Under the pieces are notes generated by a model. It was not told the DNA's origin and ran no database searches. It saw only the letters and a program-made list of their open reading frames with translations. A DNA stretch of 64,000 bases from Arsenicitalea aurantiaca (lineage in GTDB: Bacteria; Pseudomonadota; Alphaproteobacteria; Rhizobiales; Devosiaceae), in the NCBI RefSeq assembly GCF_003994485.1, contig NZ_RZNJ01000001.1, positions 747,765-811,764 of the forward strand, given 5' to 3'. Of the stretch, positions 35,071-42,500 are shown one piece after another. Made by a program: the position numbers and the translations under genes. The stretch's first letter is position 1. Each line of letters opens with the position of its first letter.

Positions 35071-36689
35071 TGTTCGACGGCCCTGCCCTTGAGCGCGAAG
35101 AGGCCGCGCGGCCTGCGCTGGATGAAGAGGATGATGAGGACGAGGATGAGGATCTTGGCCAGCACCGCGCCCGCATAGGGTTCGAGGAACTTGTTGGCGA
35201 TGCCGAGCGTCATTGCGCCCACCAGCGTCCCCCAGAGGTTGCCGACCCCGCCGAACACCACCACCATGAAGCTGTCGATGATGTAGCCCTGTCCCAGGTT
35301 GGGCGAGACGTTGTCGATCTGGCTCAGTGCCACGCCGGCAAGTCCGGCAATGCCCGAGCCGAGCCCGAAGGTCATGGCATCGACGAAGGGCGTGCGGATG
35401 CCCATGGCCGAGGCCATGCGCCGGTTCTGCGTCACCGCCCGCATCTGCAGCCCCAGCGCGGTGCGTTTGAGCACCAGCAACAGCGCAACGAAGACGACGA
35501 TCGCAAAGACCACGATCCAGAGCCGGCTCCAGGTGATGGTCAGGCCGCCGAGTTCGAAGGCGCCCGACATCCAGGAAGGGTTGGAGACCATCTTGTTGGT
35601 CGGCCCGAAGATCGAGCGCACGGCCTGCTGGAGGATCAGCGAGATGCCCCAGGTCGCGAGCAGGGTTTCGAGCGGGCGACCGTAGAGCAGCCGGATCACC
35701 CCGCGCTCGATGCAGATGCCGACGAGCGCCGTCACGAGAAACGCGAGCGGCAGCGCGATGGCGAGCGAATAGTCGAAGAGCCCGGGCGCAGACTGCCGGA
35801 TCACCTCCTGCACGACGAAGGTCGTGTAGGCGCCCAGCATCACCATCTCGCCATGGGCCATGTTGATGACGCCCATGACACCAAAGGTGATGGCAAGCCC
35901 GATCGCGGCAAGGAGCAGGACAGAGCCGAGCGAGATGCCGAACCACACGTTCTGCGCGGCGCCCCAGACGGCGCGGTCGCGCTCGATGCCGGCAATCGAG
36001 GCTTCGATCGAGGGCCGAAGCTCCTCGGGGGCGGTTGAGAGGGCGGCGTTGAGGATGGTCGCGGCCTCGCGGCCGGCGGACTGTGCGACCACGGGGATGG
36101 CGGCGCGCTTCTCCTCGAGGCTCGCGTCGGGCATGCCCAGAATGGTGACGGCACGGGCCGCATTCATCATCCGGCGGACCGCATCGTCGGTTTCCTCGGC
36201 GATGGCTTCCTCGAGCAGCGGCAGATTGTCGGGGCTTCGCGCCGCAAGCATGGAGCGGGCGGCGCTCATGCGGGTCGCGGTATTGGGGCTCATCAGCGTC
36301 AAGCCGCCGAGCGCGGTGCCGATGTCGCGCCTCAGGCTGTTGTTGACGCGGATGCGGGAGAGGTCGGTGTCGCCGACCGGGGCGATTTCCTCTTCGGAGA
36401 CAGGATCGTACATGCGGTTGCGCTGCATGATGACGACGGCGCCCGTCTCGTCATTGACGTAGAGATTGCCGGCGGCCAGCGCTTCGAGAGACGGCGTCAC
36501 CGACGGATCGCCTGTCGCCGCGAGATCGGAAACGATCGCCTGCAGTTCGCGCAGGCTCGCTTCGCCCATGGCCCGGACGAGCGCGCCGATATCGGCCCCG
36601 CCATCCTGGGCGCGCGATGGCGCAGTGGCGAGCAGGCCGCAGGCGAGCGCCAGGGCGAGCATCAGCAGTTGGAGAGGGCGAAATCGCAT
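35067..36689 (-). CDS. urtB: Urea ABC transporter permease UrtB with large N-terminal periplasmic domain
   Basis: A 540-residue protein: signal-like segment (1-27), an extracytoplasmic helical domain (about 28-240) with repeat-like NNSLRRDIGTALGGLTL, then a LivH-type permease (about 250-540) with GVINMAHGEMVMLGAY and FGPTNKMVSNPSW. The long N-terminal domain is normal in proteobacterial UrtB and absent from LivH. Function of that domain is not established. It follows urtA after an 81-base gap containing a stable hairpin. Confidence 0.94.
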   Translation of the reverse strand: MRFRPLQLLMLALALACGLLATAPSRAQDGGADIGALVRAMGEASLRELQAIVSDLAATGDPSVTPSLEALAAGNLYVNDETGAVVIMQRNRMYDPVSEEEIAPVGDTDLSRIRVNNSLRRDIGTALGGLTLMSPNTATRMSAARSMLAARSPDNLPLLEEAIAEETDDAVRRMMNAARAVTILGMPDASLEEKRAAIPVVAQSAGREAATILNAALSTAPEELRPSIEASIAGIERDRAVWGAAQNVWFGISLGSVLLLAAIGLAITFGVMGVINMAHGEMVMLGAYTTFVVQEVIRQSAPGLFDYSLAIALPLAFLVTALVGICIERGVIRLLYGRPLETLLATWGISLILQQAVRSIFGPTNKMVSNPSWMSGAFELGGLTITWSRLWIVVFAIVVFVALLLVLKRTALGLQMRAVTQNRRMASAMGIRTPFVDAMTFGLGSGIAGLAGVALSQIDNVSPNLGQGYIIDSFMVVVFGGVGNLWGTLVGAMTLGIANKFLEPYAGAVLAKILILVLIILFIQRRPRGLFALKGRAVEQ

Positions 36690-36724
36690 CGGCGGCTGTT
36701 TCCCAGTGACGCTATTGGGGAAGG

Positions 36725-36748
36725 GCAGGGGCGGCGTGCCGCCCCTGC
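36725..36748 (-). terminator. Intercistronic hairpin between urtA and urtB
   Basis: Ten perfect base pairs (GCAGGGGCGG with CCGCCCCTGC) around a 4-base loop in the urtA-urtB gap. There is no U-run on the transcript side, so it more likely stabilises the urtA 3-prime end or attenuates read-through than acts as a full terminator. This arrangement typically raises binding-protein levels over permease levels. Confidence 0.6.
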
Positions 36749-36770
36749 TGGCTCGGGAGGAGCTCTGTGA

Positions 36771-38081
36771 TCAGGGCGTGACGGTCGAACCGCCGCAGGT
36801 CTGGGTCTGCGTGTTGTAGTTGCCGCAATTGATCGGGGCGGTCCAATCGGCCTCGAGAACGGCGGATTCGGGCAGGAAGTCGCTCCAGGCGTCGCCCGGA
36901 ACGAGATCCTCGGTCTCCCACACGACGAAGAACTGGCCGTCGTCCTGGATTTCGCCGATCAGCACGGGCTTGGTGATGTGGTGGTTGGGGAGCATGGTCG
37001 CGACGCCGCCGGTGAGGTTCGGGACTTCCACGCCGACGATGGCGTCGATGACCGCATCGGGGTCGGTGGTGCCGGCCGCTTCGACTGCGGCGACCCACAT
37101 GTTGAAGCCGATATAGTGGGCTTCCATCGGGTCATTGGTCACCCGGTCGGTCGAGCCGATGAAGCTCTGCCAGGCCTCGATGAACTCCGCATTCTCCGGA
37201 GTGTCGACGGACATGAAGTAGTTCCAGGCCGCCAGGTGCCCGACGAGCGGGGTGGTGTCGAAGCCCGAGAGCTCTTCCTCGCCCACCGAGAAGGCAACGA
37301 CCGGGATGTCCTCGGCCGCGACGCCCTGGTTGGCGAGTTCGCGGTAGAAGGGCACGTTCGCGTCGCCATTGATGGTGGAAACGACGGCGGTCTTCTTGCC
37401 TTCCGAGCCGAAGGCAACGATGTCGGAGACGATGGTCTGCCAGTCGGAATGGCCGAACGGGGTGTAGTTGATCAGGATGTCTTCCTGCGCGATGCCGGCA
37501 TCGAGCAGGTACTGCTCGAGGATCAGATTGGTCGTCTGGGGATAGACATAGTCGGTACCCGCGAGCACCCAGCGTTCCACGCCCTCTTCATCCATCAGAT
37601 AGTCGACGGCGGGGATGGCCTGCTGGTTGGGCGAGGCGCCGGTGTAGAAGACATTGCGCTGGCTCTCCTCGCCCTCGTACTGGACGGGGTAGAAGAGCAG
37701 GGAATTCAGTTCCTCGAAGACCGGCAGCACGGACTTGCGGCAGACCGAGGTCCAGCAGCCGAAGACGGCATCGACTTCGTCGACCTCGATCAGGCGACGC
37801 GCCAGTTCAGCAGCCAGCGGCCAGTCCGAAGCGGTGTCGACCACCACCGGCTCGATCTGGCGCCCGAGAATGCCGCCCTTGGCGTTCTGCTGCTCGATGA
37901 GCATCAGCATCACGTCGCGCAGCGTGGTTTCCGAGATCGCCATCGTCCCCGACAGCGAATGCAGGATGCCGACCTTGATCGGCCCCTCGTCCTGCGCGAA
38001 TGCGGGCACGGCAGAAAGCGCCCCCATCGTCATTGCCACCCCGAGGCCCAGGCGGGCCAGATTGCGGTGTACTCCTGTCAT
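36771..38081 (-). CDS. urtA: Urea ABC transporter substrate-binding protein UrtA
   Basis: A 436-residue periplasmic type I binding protein with signal peptide (cleaved near AFA-Q) and mature start DEGPIKVGILHSLSGTMAISE, the UrtA hallmark, followed by FGCWTSVCRKSVLPVFE and YPVQYEGEE, also diagnostic. The start is ATG 38081, with GGAGG 5-9 bases upstream. First gene of the long urea cluster, driven by the sigma-54 promoter at 38123. It captures urea for UrtBCDE. Confidence 0.96.
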   Translation of the reverse strand: MTGVHRNLARLGLGVAMTMGALSAVPAFAQDEGPIKVGILHSLSGTMAISETTLRDVMLMLIEQQNAKGGILGRQIEPVVVDTASDWPLAAELARRLIEVDEVDAVFGCWTSVCRKSVLPVFEELNSLLFYPVQYEGEESQRNVFYTGASPNQQAIPAVDYLMDEEGVERWVLAGTDYVYPQTTNLILEQYLLDAGIAQEDILINYTPFGHSDWQTIVSDIVAFGSEGKKTAVVSTINGDANVPFYRELANQGVAAEDIPVVAFSVGEEELSGFDTTPLVGHLAAWNYFMSVDTPENAEFIEAWQSFIGSTDRVTNDPMEAHYIGFNMWVAAVEAAGTTDPDAVIDAIVGVEVPNLTGGVATMLPNHHITKPVLIGEIQDDGQFFVVWETEDLVPGDAWSDFLPESAVLEADWTAPINCGNYNTQTQTCGGSTVTP

Positions 38082-38122
38082 ATTTACCTCCGACAGTTCG
38101 TTGTTTGCACCGCCGGGAGAAT

Positions 38123-38138
38123 TGCAAAGCCCATGCCA
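38123..38138 (-). promoter_or_regulatory. Sigma-54 (-24/-12) promoter of the urt-ure cluster
   Basis: The minus strand reads TGGCATG-GGCT-TTGCA, against the RpoN consensus TGGCACG-N4-TTGCW: one mismatch, with invariant GG and GC at correct spacing. Transcription would start near 38112, about 30 bases before urtA. Nitrogen control through NtrC is therefore expected; I could not identify convincing NtrC sites upstream. Confidence 0.82.
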
Positions 38139-38343
38139 GTGCTTGGGCGCCATCGTTAATCGCTTGATTCAAATGGGAAGTATGTGGGCGCGTACAGAAG
38201 GAGTGGGCCAGCTCGGTTGCAGCGTCAGCAGTCATTCTGATTACGTGATGAGCAGTTCGAACGAGCGCTGCCGAAAACTTAGGCGACGCGCCTGTCTCGC
38301 AGAAGCGGTTTCGCGACGCCTGTGCGCATGCTAGATCGAAATT

Positions 38344-38477
38344 CCGGATTTCGATCCGGCAGAGCGTGTTTGCACCAACACCTCGGCCCCGCGTCGCCAG
38401 TCGACGCGGGGTTTGTCGTTTCTGGCGATTGGAACGGCGCGATGCAGGCCCCGATCACAAATGGCGTTTGTGATCGG
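38344..38477. repeat. Cluster of three perfect hairpins in the urtA upstream intergenic region
   Basis: Three unrelated perfect inverted repeats lie in 134 bases: CCGGAT-TTCG-ATCCGG (38344-38359); a 10-bp stem CCCCGCGTCG/CGACGCGGGG (38387-38411) followed by TTTGTCGTTT; and an 11-bp stem CCGATCACAAA/TTTGTGATCGG (38451-38477). They sit in the 514-base gene-free stretch 38082-38595. They may be structured RNA, transcription terminators or operators; no tRNA or known riboswitch fits. Beyond these, the sigma-54 site and the leader ORF, I see nothing in the gap. Confidence 0.6.
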
Positions 38478-38536
38478 AACACCCGGAACCGTTCCGCGCA
38501 ACCTCCCGTTAACCCCCCGAACCAGCACGGTTCACC

Positions 38537-38596
38537 ATGAAAAAGCGTCGAATTACAAAGCGTCGAACAATAAGAAGTCTATACGGAGAAGAATAA
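38537..38596 (+). other. Possible 19-codon basic leader ORF coupled to the next gene
   Basis: ATG 38537 reads MKKRRITKRRTIRSLYGEE and stops at TAA 38594-38596, overlapping the downstream ATG (TAATG). Within it an 11-base direct repeat, AAAGCGTCGAA, occurs at 38542 and 38557 (period 15). There is no clear ribosome site. It may be a leader peptide coupling translation of the secreted protein, or a chance reading of repeat DNA. Confidence 0.35.
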
Positions 38597-39195
38597 TGAA
38601 GACGACTAGTGGCATTTCGATCGCAGCACTTATGGTTGCACTCGTTGCAACGCCCGCTCTGGCCCAGAATAACTCGGGCGGACTTGGTGGGGTGCTCAAC
38701 GATGTGACGGGTACGGTCAGCGACACCGTCAATGACGTGACAACCGGTGTGACGGGTGGCGACATCGGCACCACCGTGAGCGACACCGTCGGCGGCATCA
38801 CCGGTAGTGGCAATGTGGACGGCGGCAATGTCGGTGGGGACACCGCGGTCGGAGATGTGGGCAATGTCGGCGGCGTGTCTGACATCGGCAGCTTCGGCGA
38901 TTTCCTCAACAACCTCAACGCAGGCAATCTCGACAACAGCGTCGGCGACATCTCCGGCATCCGCGGCGTCCGCCTTGTCGACGTCGGGAGCGCCTTCAAT
39001 GATTTTGATGCCAATGCGCTCAACGACTCCCTCAATGGGAACGCCAGCAACATTACGGCGCTTCAGGACAGCATTAACGGCAACGAGACGCTGAGCAATT
39101 TGCTCAACTCCAACAATGTCGACGTGTCGGACGTGATTGCCGTCCACAATTCGCAGGACGGAAACCTGACGATCTACACGAGCGACCGTTCGTAA
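38596..39195 (+). CDS. Secreted Gly/Asn/Asp-rich protein with shared C-terminal domain
   Basis: A 199-residue protein: signal peptide (ALA-Q at 23/24), a low-complexity region (25-120) with repeated TVSDTV and VGGVG/GNVGG patterns, and a C-terminal domain (about 124-194) ending ALQDSINGNETLSNLL...VSDVIAVHNSQDGNLTIYTSDR. The C-terminal domain matches the proteins at 30342 and 39535. GGAGAAG precedes the ATG. A strong terminator follows. Codon use is less GC-rich than neighbours, in line with its Asn/Asp/Thr content. Probably cell-surface or extracellular; function unknown. Confidence 0.85.
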   Translation: MKTTSGISIAALMVALVATPALAQNNSGGLGGVLNDVTGTVSDTVNDVTTGVTGGDIGTTVSDTVGGITGSGNVDGGNVGGDTAVGDVGNVGGVSDIGSFGDFLNNLNAGNLDNSVGDISGIRGVRLVDVGSAFNDFDANALNDSLNGNASNITALQDSINGNETLSNLLNSNNVDVSDVIAVHNSQDGNLTIYTSDRS

Positions 39196-39272
39196 CCAAT
39201 TCTCTGCCCTCGGGCAGATCAGGGTTCGGTAGAGGTCAAAAGGGCTGACGCTCCCTTTTGGTCGACACCGGG

Positions 39273-39304
39273 AGGCGCGGAACTTCGGTTCCGCGCCTTT
39301 TTTT
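39273..39304 (+). terminator. Rho-independent terminator with UUCG loop
   Basis: A 10-bp perfect stem GGCGCGGAAC/GTTCCGCGCC closed by TTCG and followed by seven T residues, 78 bases after the secreted-protein stop. Confidence 0.95.
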
Positions 39305-39317
39305 GTGCCTGAAATGC

Positions 39318-39353
39318 TATGTACGAACACGTACAAAAACATGTTCGGACATA
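39318..39353. promoter_or_regulatory. 14-bp inverted repeat, candidate operator upstream of the collagen-like gene
   Basis: Left arm TATGTACGAACACG (39318-39331) and right arm CATGTTCGGACATA (39340-39353) are inverted copies matching at 12 of 14 positions, around an 8-base spacer TACAAAAA. It lies in the 339-base gap 39196-39534, about 180 bases before the next start, in unusually A/T-rich DNA. The 11-mer CGTACAAAAAC inside it recurs at 58655-58665 upstream of the autotransporter gene. The rest of the gap holds the terminator and no gene. Confidence 0.5.
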
Positions 39354-39534
39354 TATGTAGCATTGCCGTCTAATGCTCTGAAAATTCAATTTCAATCTAT
39401 CTCGAGTCCAACAATTTTCGTTACGTAACGGTTTGTACTGTGTAGAAGAGCAAGAACCCTTTCACGTCTGTCGTGCGTTGCTTTGCATGCAGCGTAATCA
39501 TGCTGTGCAGTGACGCTAAGACAGGAGAGGCATA

Positions 39535-40416
39535 ATGAAGCGCTCAAGAACGATGCTAGTGGCGATGCTGATGGCAGCGACGGCCTTTGCGGCCGGTCCG
39601 GCTTCGGCACAATTGATCAGTAATGGTGGCTCGGGAGGATTGGTGAACCTGGGCGGGGATGGTGGTGTCGTCAATCTCGGCGGTAGCGGCGGTGCCGTGA
39701 ATGTCGGTGGTTCAGGCGGCGGAACGGTAGATGTGCTGCCCAATAGTGGCGGCGGCAGTGGTGGTGGGTCCAATCCGATCGCCAATGTCGATCTGAATGT
39801 AGGCGGTTCGGGCGGAGGTGGGTCCGGCGGTGGATCGTTGCTCAACGGCAATGTGCGCGTCGGCGGCGATGCGCTCGTCGATGGCGATGTGCGTGTTCTC
39901 AATCGCGGCAACAGAAGTGTAGGGCGCGTCGATCTCGGCGTCCTCCGCGGCGATCAGCTTTTGAACCTCGAGGTCAGTCTCGGCCTCGGCGGGCTGCGCG
40001 GCCCCGGTGGTCCTGGCGGCCCTGGTGGACCCGGCGGCCCGGGCGGCCCCGGTGGTCCTGGTGGTCCCGGCGTCGGTGGTGGCGGTGGCGGCGGTGGCGG
40101 CTTCATGCCCGGCGCGGTGGCGTGCCGCGGCGAGGATGGGCAGCGCCTCGTCAACATCATCGCGGCGTCCAGCCTCAGCCGCAATACGCTCAACGGATGG
40201 GCCCGGGCCCGCGATGTTCAGCTCGTCCCGGTTCGCGTCTGTCGCGACGTGAAGAACCGCGTGCAGGCCTCGGTTTCGGGCCAGCTCGGCCAGCTTCACG
40301 CCGCAGTGGCGTCCGACCCGCTGATCTCGGCCTATCTCAGCCGCAGCGGTCAGAATGCGAGCAATGTGTTCGCCGTGCAGCAGCAGGGCAATCAGCTGGT
40401 GGTCTACACCTACTGA
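39535..40416 (+). CDS. Secreted collagen-like Gly-rich protein with shared C-terminal domain
   Basis: A 293-residue protein. Order: signal peptide (ASA-Q near 25/26); Gly/Val/Asn repeats of LVNLGGDGG type (30-110); VRVGGDALVDGDVRV (107-121); a Gly-Pro-Gly tract (about 156-179, eight triplets) and a nine-Gly run (181-189); then Cys197 and Cys236 and a C-terminal domain (about 227-292) ending NVFAVQQQGNQLVVYTY. The C-terminal domain matches the other two secreted proteins. AGGAGAGG precedes the ATG. The Gly-X-Y tract could form a collagen-like stalk or be flexible. Surface location is likely; function unknown. Confidence 0.85.
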   Translation: MKRSRTMLVAMLMAATAFAAGPASAQLISNGGSGGLVNLGGDGGVVNLGGSGGAVNVGGSGGGTVDVLPNSGGGSGGGSNPIANVDLNVGGSGGGGSGGGSLLNGNVRVGGDALVDGDVRVLNRGNRSVGRVDLGVLRGDQLLNLEVSLGLGGLRGPGGPGGPGGPGGPGGPGGPGGPGVGGGGGGGGGFMPGAVACRGEDGQRLVNIIAASSLSRNTLNGWARARDVQLVPVRVCRDVKNRVQASVSGQLGQLHAAVASDPLISAYLSRSGQNASNVFAVQQQGNQLVVYTY

Positions 40417-40432
40417 TCGGGCCGACAGACGA

Positions 40433-40462
40433 AAAAGGCGCGGGCTCTGTCCCGCGCCTTTT
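40433..40462 (+). terminator. Rho-independent terminator after the collagen-like gene
   Basis: AAAAGGCGCGGG pairs with CCCGCGCCTTTT (12 bp) around a six-base loop, 16 bases after the stop. Confidence 0.9.
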
Positions 40463-40622
40463 GCTTGGATACGTGTTGTGCAGAAAGGCGCCTTGTTCGT
40501 GAGCATGGCGCATACAGATTGTGCATATCTCCGTTCTGCCCTCATCGTGAGCAAAAACCGCTTGCCAGTCCATTGCGGCTGGGCTTTGGATGGAGCCCGA
40601 AACTGCAACAGGGAAGGCTCAC

Positions 40623-41660
40623 ATGCTCAATCGCAGACACCTAATGGCAGGCGCCGGCACGCTCGCGGCGCTTCTTGTGGCGACCGGACTGACATCGCCC
40701 GCACTCGCCCAGACGACGGATATCCGCTTCACGCTCGACTGGCGCTTCGAGGGGCCGGCCGCCGGTTTCCTGCTTGCCGAGGACAATGGCTATTTCGCCG
40801 AAGAGGGGCTCAACGTCACAATCGACACCGGCAACGGGTCGGTCGAGGCCATCCCGCGTGTCGCGACTGGCGCCTACAATATGGGTTTTGGCGACATCAA
40901 CTCGCTGATCAAATTCCTTGATGAGGACCCGACCCAAAACGTCAAGGCCGTGATGATGGTCTACGAGCGGCCCACCTTCGCGGTCGTCGGCCGCAAGTCC
41001 CTCGGGGTCACCGAAGATCCGGCTTCGCTCGAAGGCAAAACGCTCGGCGCCCCGCCGCCGGACGGTGCATTCGCCCAATGGCCGGCCTTCGTCGAGGCCG
41101 CTGGCATCGATACCTCCGAGATCACCATTGAAAGCATCGGCTTTCCCGTGCGCGAGCCCATGCTCGCCCAGGGCGATGTCGATGCGGTGTTTGGTTTTGC
41201 CTTTTCGGTGATTCTGAACCTCAAGGCCAATGGCGTGCCCGACGAGGATATCGCCACGATCCTCATGGCCGAGAACGGGCTTAACCTCTATGGCAACGCC
41301 ATCCTCGTGAACACCGATTTCGCCGCGGAGAACCCCGAGGCGGTGCAGGGCGTGCTGCGGGCGCTTGCCAAGGGCTTTGCCGACGCCGTCGCCGATCCTG
41401 CTGCGGGCGCGGCAGCCGTGCTGGCGCGCAACGAGACGCTCAACCTCGAGATCGAAACCGAGCGGCTCGAAATGGCGAATGCCATGAACATCAAGACCCC
41501 GTATGTCGTCGAGAACGGCTTCGGCGGCATCGATCCGGATCGCCTCGCTGCGTCCATCGAGACGCTCGGCATCTCGATGGGCCTGCAGGGCAATGTGACG
41601 GCAGAGGATGTCTTTGACGACAGCTTCCTGCCGCCCGCCGAAGAGCGCATGCTGCCCTGA
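40623..41660 (+). CDS. NMT1/THI5-like ABC transporter substrate-binding protein
   Basis: A 345-residue periplasmic protein with a Tat/Sec-like signal (NRRHLMAGAGTLAAL, ALAQ cleavage near 30) and the family opening IRFTLDWRFEGPAAGFLLAE, then GYFAEEGLNVTI. The ANRTL-type core (GSVEAIPRVATGAYNMGFGD) is typical of SsuA/TauA/ThiY relatives. The start is ATG 40623 with GGGAAGG upstream. It is first of a three-gene importer. The substrate is not predictable: pyrimidine, sulfonate, riboflavin and nitrile importers all fall in this family. No TPP or FMN riboswitch was seen in the 206-base upstream gap. Confidence 0.87.
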   Translation: MLNRRHLMAGAGTLAALLVATGLTSPALAQTTDIRFTLDWRFEGPAAGFLLAEDNGYFAEEGLNVTIDTGNGSVEAIPRVATGAYNMGFGDINSLIKFLDEDPTQNVKAVMMVYERPTFAVVGRKSLGVTEDPASLEGKTLGAPPPDGAFAQWPAFVEAAGIDTSEITIESIGFPVREPMLAQGDVDAVFGFAFSVILNLKANGVPDEDIATILMAENGLNLYGNAILVNTDFAAENPEAVQGVLRALAKGFADAVADPAAGAAAVLARNETLNLEIETERLEMANAMNIKTPYVVENGFGGIDPDRLAASIETLGISMGLQGNVTAEDVFDDSFLPPAEERMLP

Positions 41661-41714
41661 TGCAAACGGGCCGGGCGCCTGCGCGCGCCCGGCCCCTCAC
41701 GGATGGAGGTGGGT

Positions 41715-42500
41715 ATGGCTCTCGTCGAGATCGAGCGCGTCGACATGCGGTATGGCGGGGCAGGGGGGACGCTTGCGGTCTCCGGCCTCGACATGAAGGT
41801 GGAGCGTGGCGCCTTTGCCGCGGTCGTCGGGCCTTCGGGGTGCGGAAAATCCACGCTGATGAAGCTCGTCACCGGACTTCATATTCCCCAGGCAGGCAAT
41901 GTCAGCGTCGCCGGGCGCCAGGTGACGGAGCCGGTTTCGATTGTCGGCATGGCCTTTCAGAACCCCACCATGCTCCCCTGGCGGACCACCCTCGACAACA
42001 TTCTGCTGCCGCTCGAAATCGTCGAGAAGCACCGCCATCGGCTGCGCAAGCACAAGAAGGACTATGTCGCCAAGGCAGAGGCGCTGCTCGAGACGGTGGG
42101 GCTCAAGGGGTTCGGGGACAAATATCCTTGGCAGCTCTCGGGAGGCATGCAGCAGCGTGCCAATCTCTGCCGGGCGCTCATCCATGAACCCGAACTCCTG
42201 ATGCTCGACGAGCCTTTCGGGGCGCTCGATGCCTTCACCCGAGAGGAACTCTGGTGCGTGATCCGCGACCTGCACGCAGCCAGCGACGTCACGATCATTC
42301 TCGTGACCCATGACCTGCGCGAGGCCGTCTTTCTCGCCGACCAGATCTTCGTGATGAGCGCGCGCCCGGGCCGTATACTTGCCGAGCATCACGTGCCTTT
42401 CGCGCGGCCGCGGGAACTCTCGGTTATGTACGAGCCCGCCTTCAACGAGATGGTGCAGGGCCTGCGTTCGGAAATTGCCGAGGCGAGGGTCGCAGCATGA
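41715..42500 (+). CDS. NMT1/Tau-type ABC transporter ATP-binding protein
   Basis: A 261-residue ATPase: Walker A GPSGCGKST, Q-loop QNPTMLPWRTTLDNILLPLEI, signature QLSGGMQQRANLCRAL and Walker B LLMLDEPFGALD, of the SsuB/TauB group. The start is ATG 41715 because GGAGG lies 4 bases upstream; an ATG 12 bases earlier is less well placed. It overlaps the permease start by ATGA. Confidence 0.93.
   Translation: MALVEIERVDMRYGGAGGTLAVSGLDMKVERGAFAAVVGPSGCGKSTLMKLVTGLHIPQAGNVSVAGRQVTEPVSIVGMAFQNPTMLPWRTTLDNILLPLEIVEKHRHRLRKHKKDYVAKAEALLETVGLKGFGDKYPWQLSGGMQQRANLCRALIHEPELLMLDEPFGALDAFTREELWCVIRDLHAASDVTIILVTHDLREAVFLADQIFVMSARPGRILAEHHVPFARPRELSVMYEPAFNEMVQGLRSEIAEARVAA

Noticed and set aside
38344-38411. 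Possible tRNA or riboswitch in the urtA upstream region
   Set aside because: The TTCG-loop stem resembles a T-arm superficially, but no acceptor, D- or anticodon arm or known riboswitch core is present.
39990-40110. Tandem GGC/CCG-rich repeats considered as a CRISPR or satellite array
   Set aside because: The repeats are 9 bases or less, in frame, and encode the Gly-Pro-Gly tract of a secreted protein; there are no spacers.
40463-40622. TPP or FMN riboswitch before the NMT1-type transporter
   Set aside because: The conserved cores of these riboswitches were not found, so the substrate cannot be inferred in this way.
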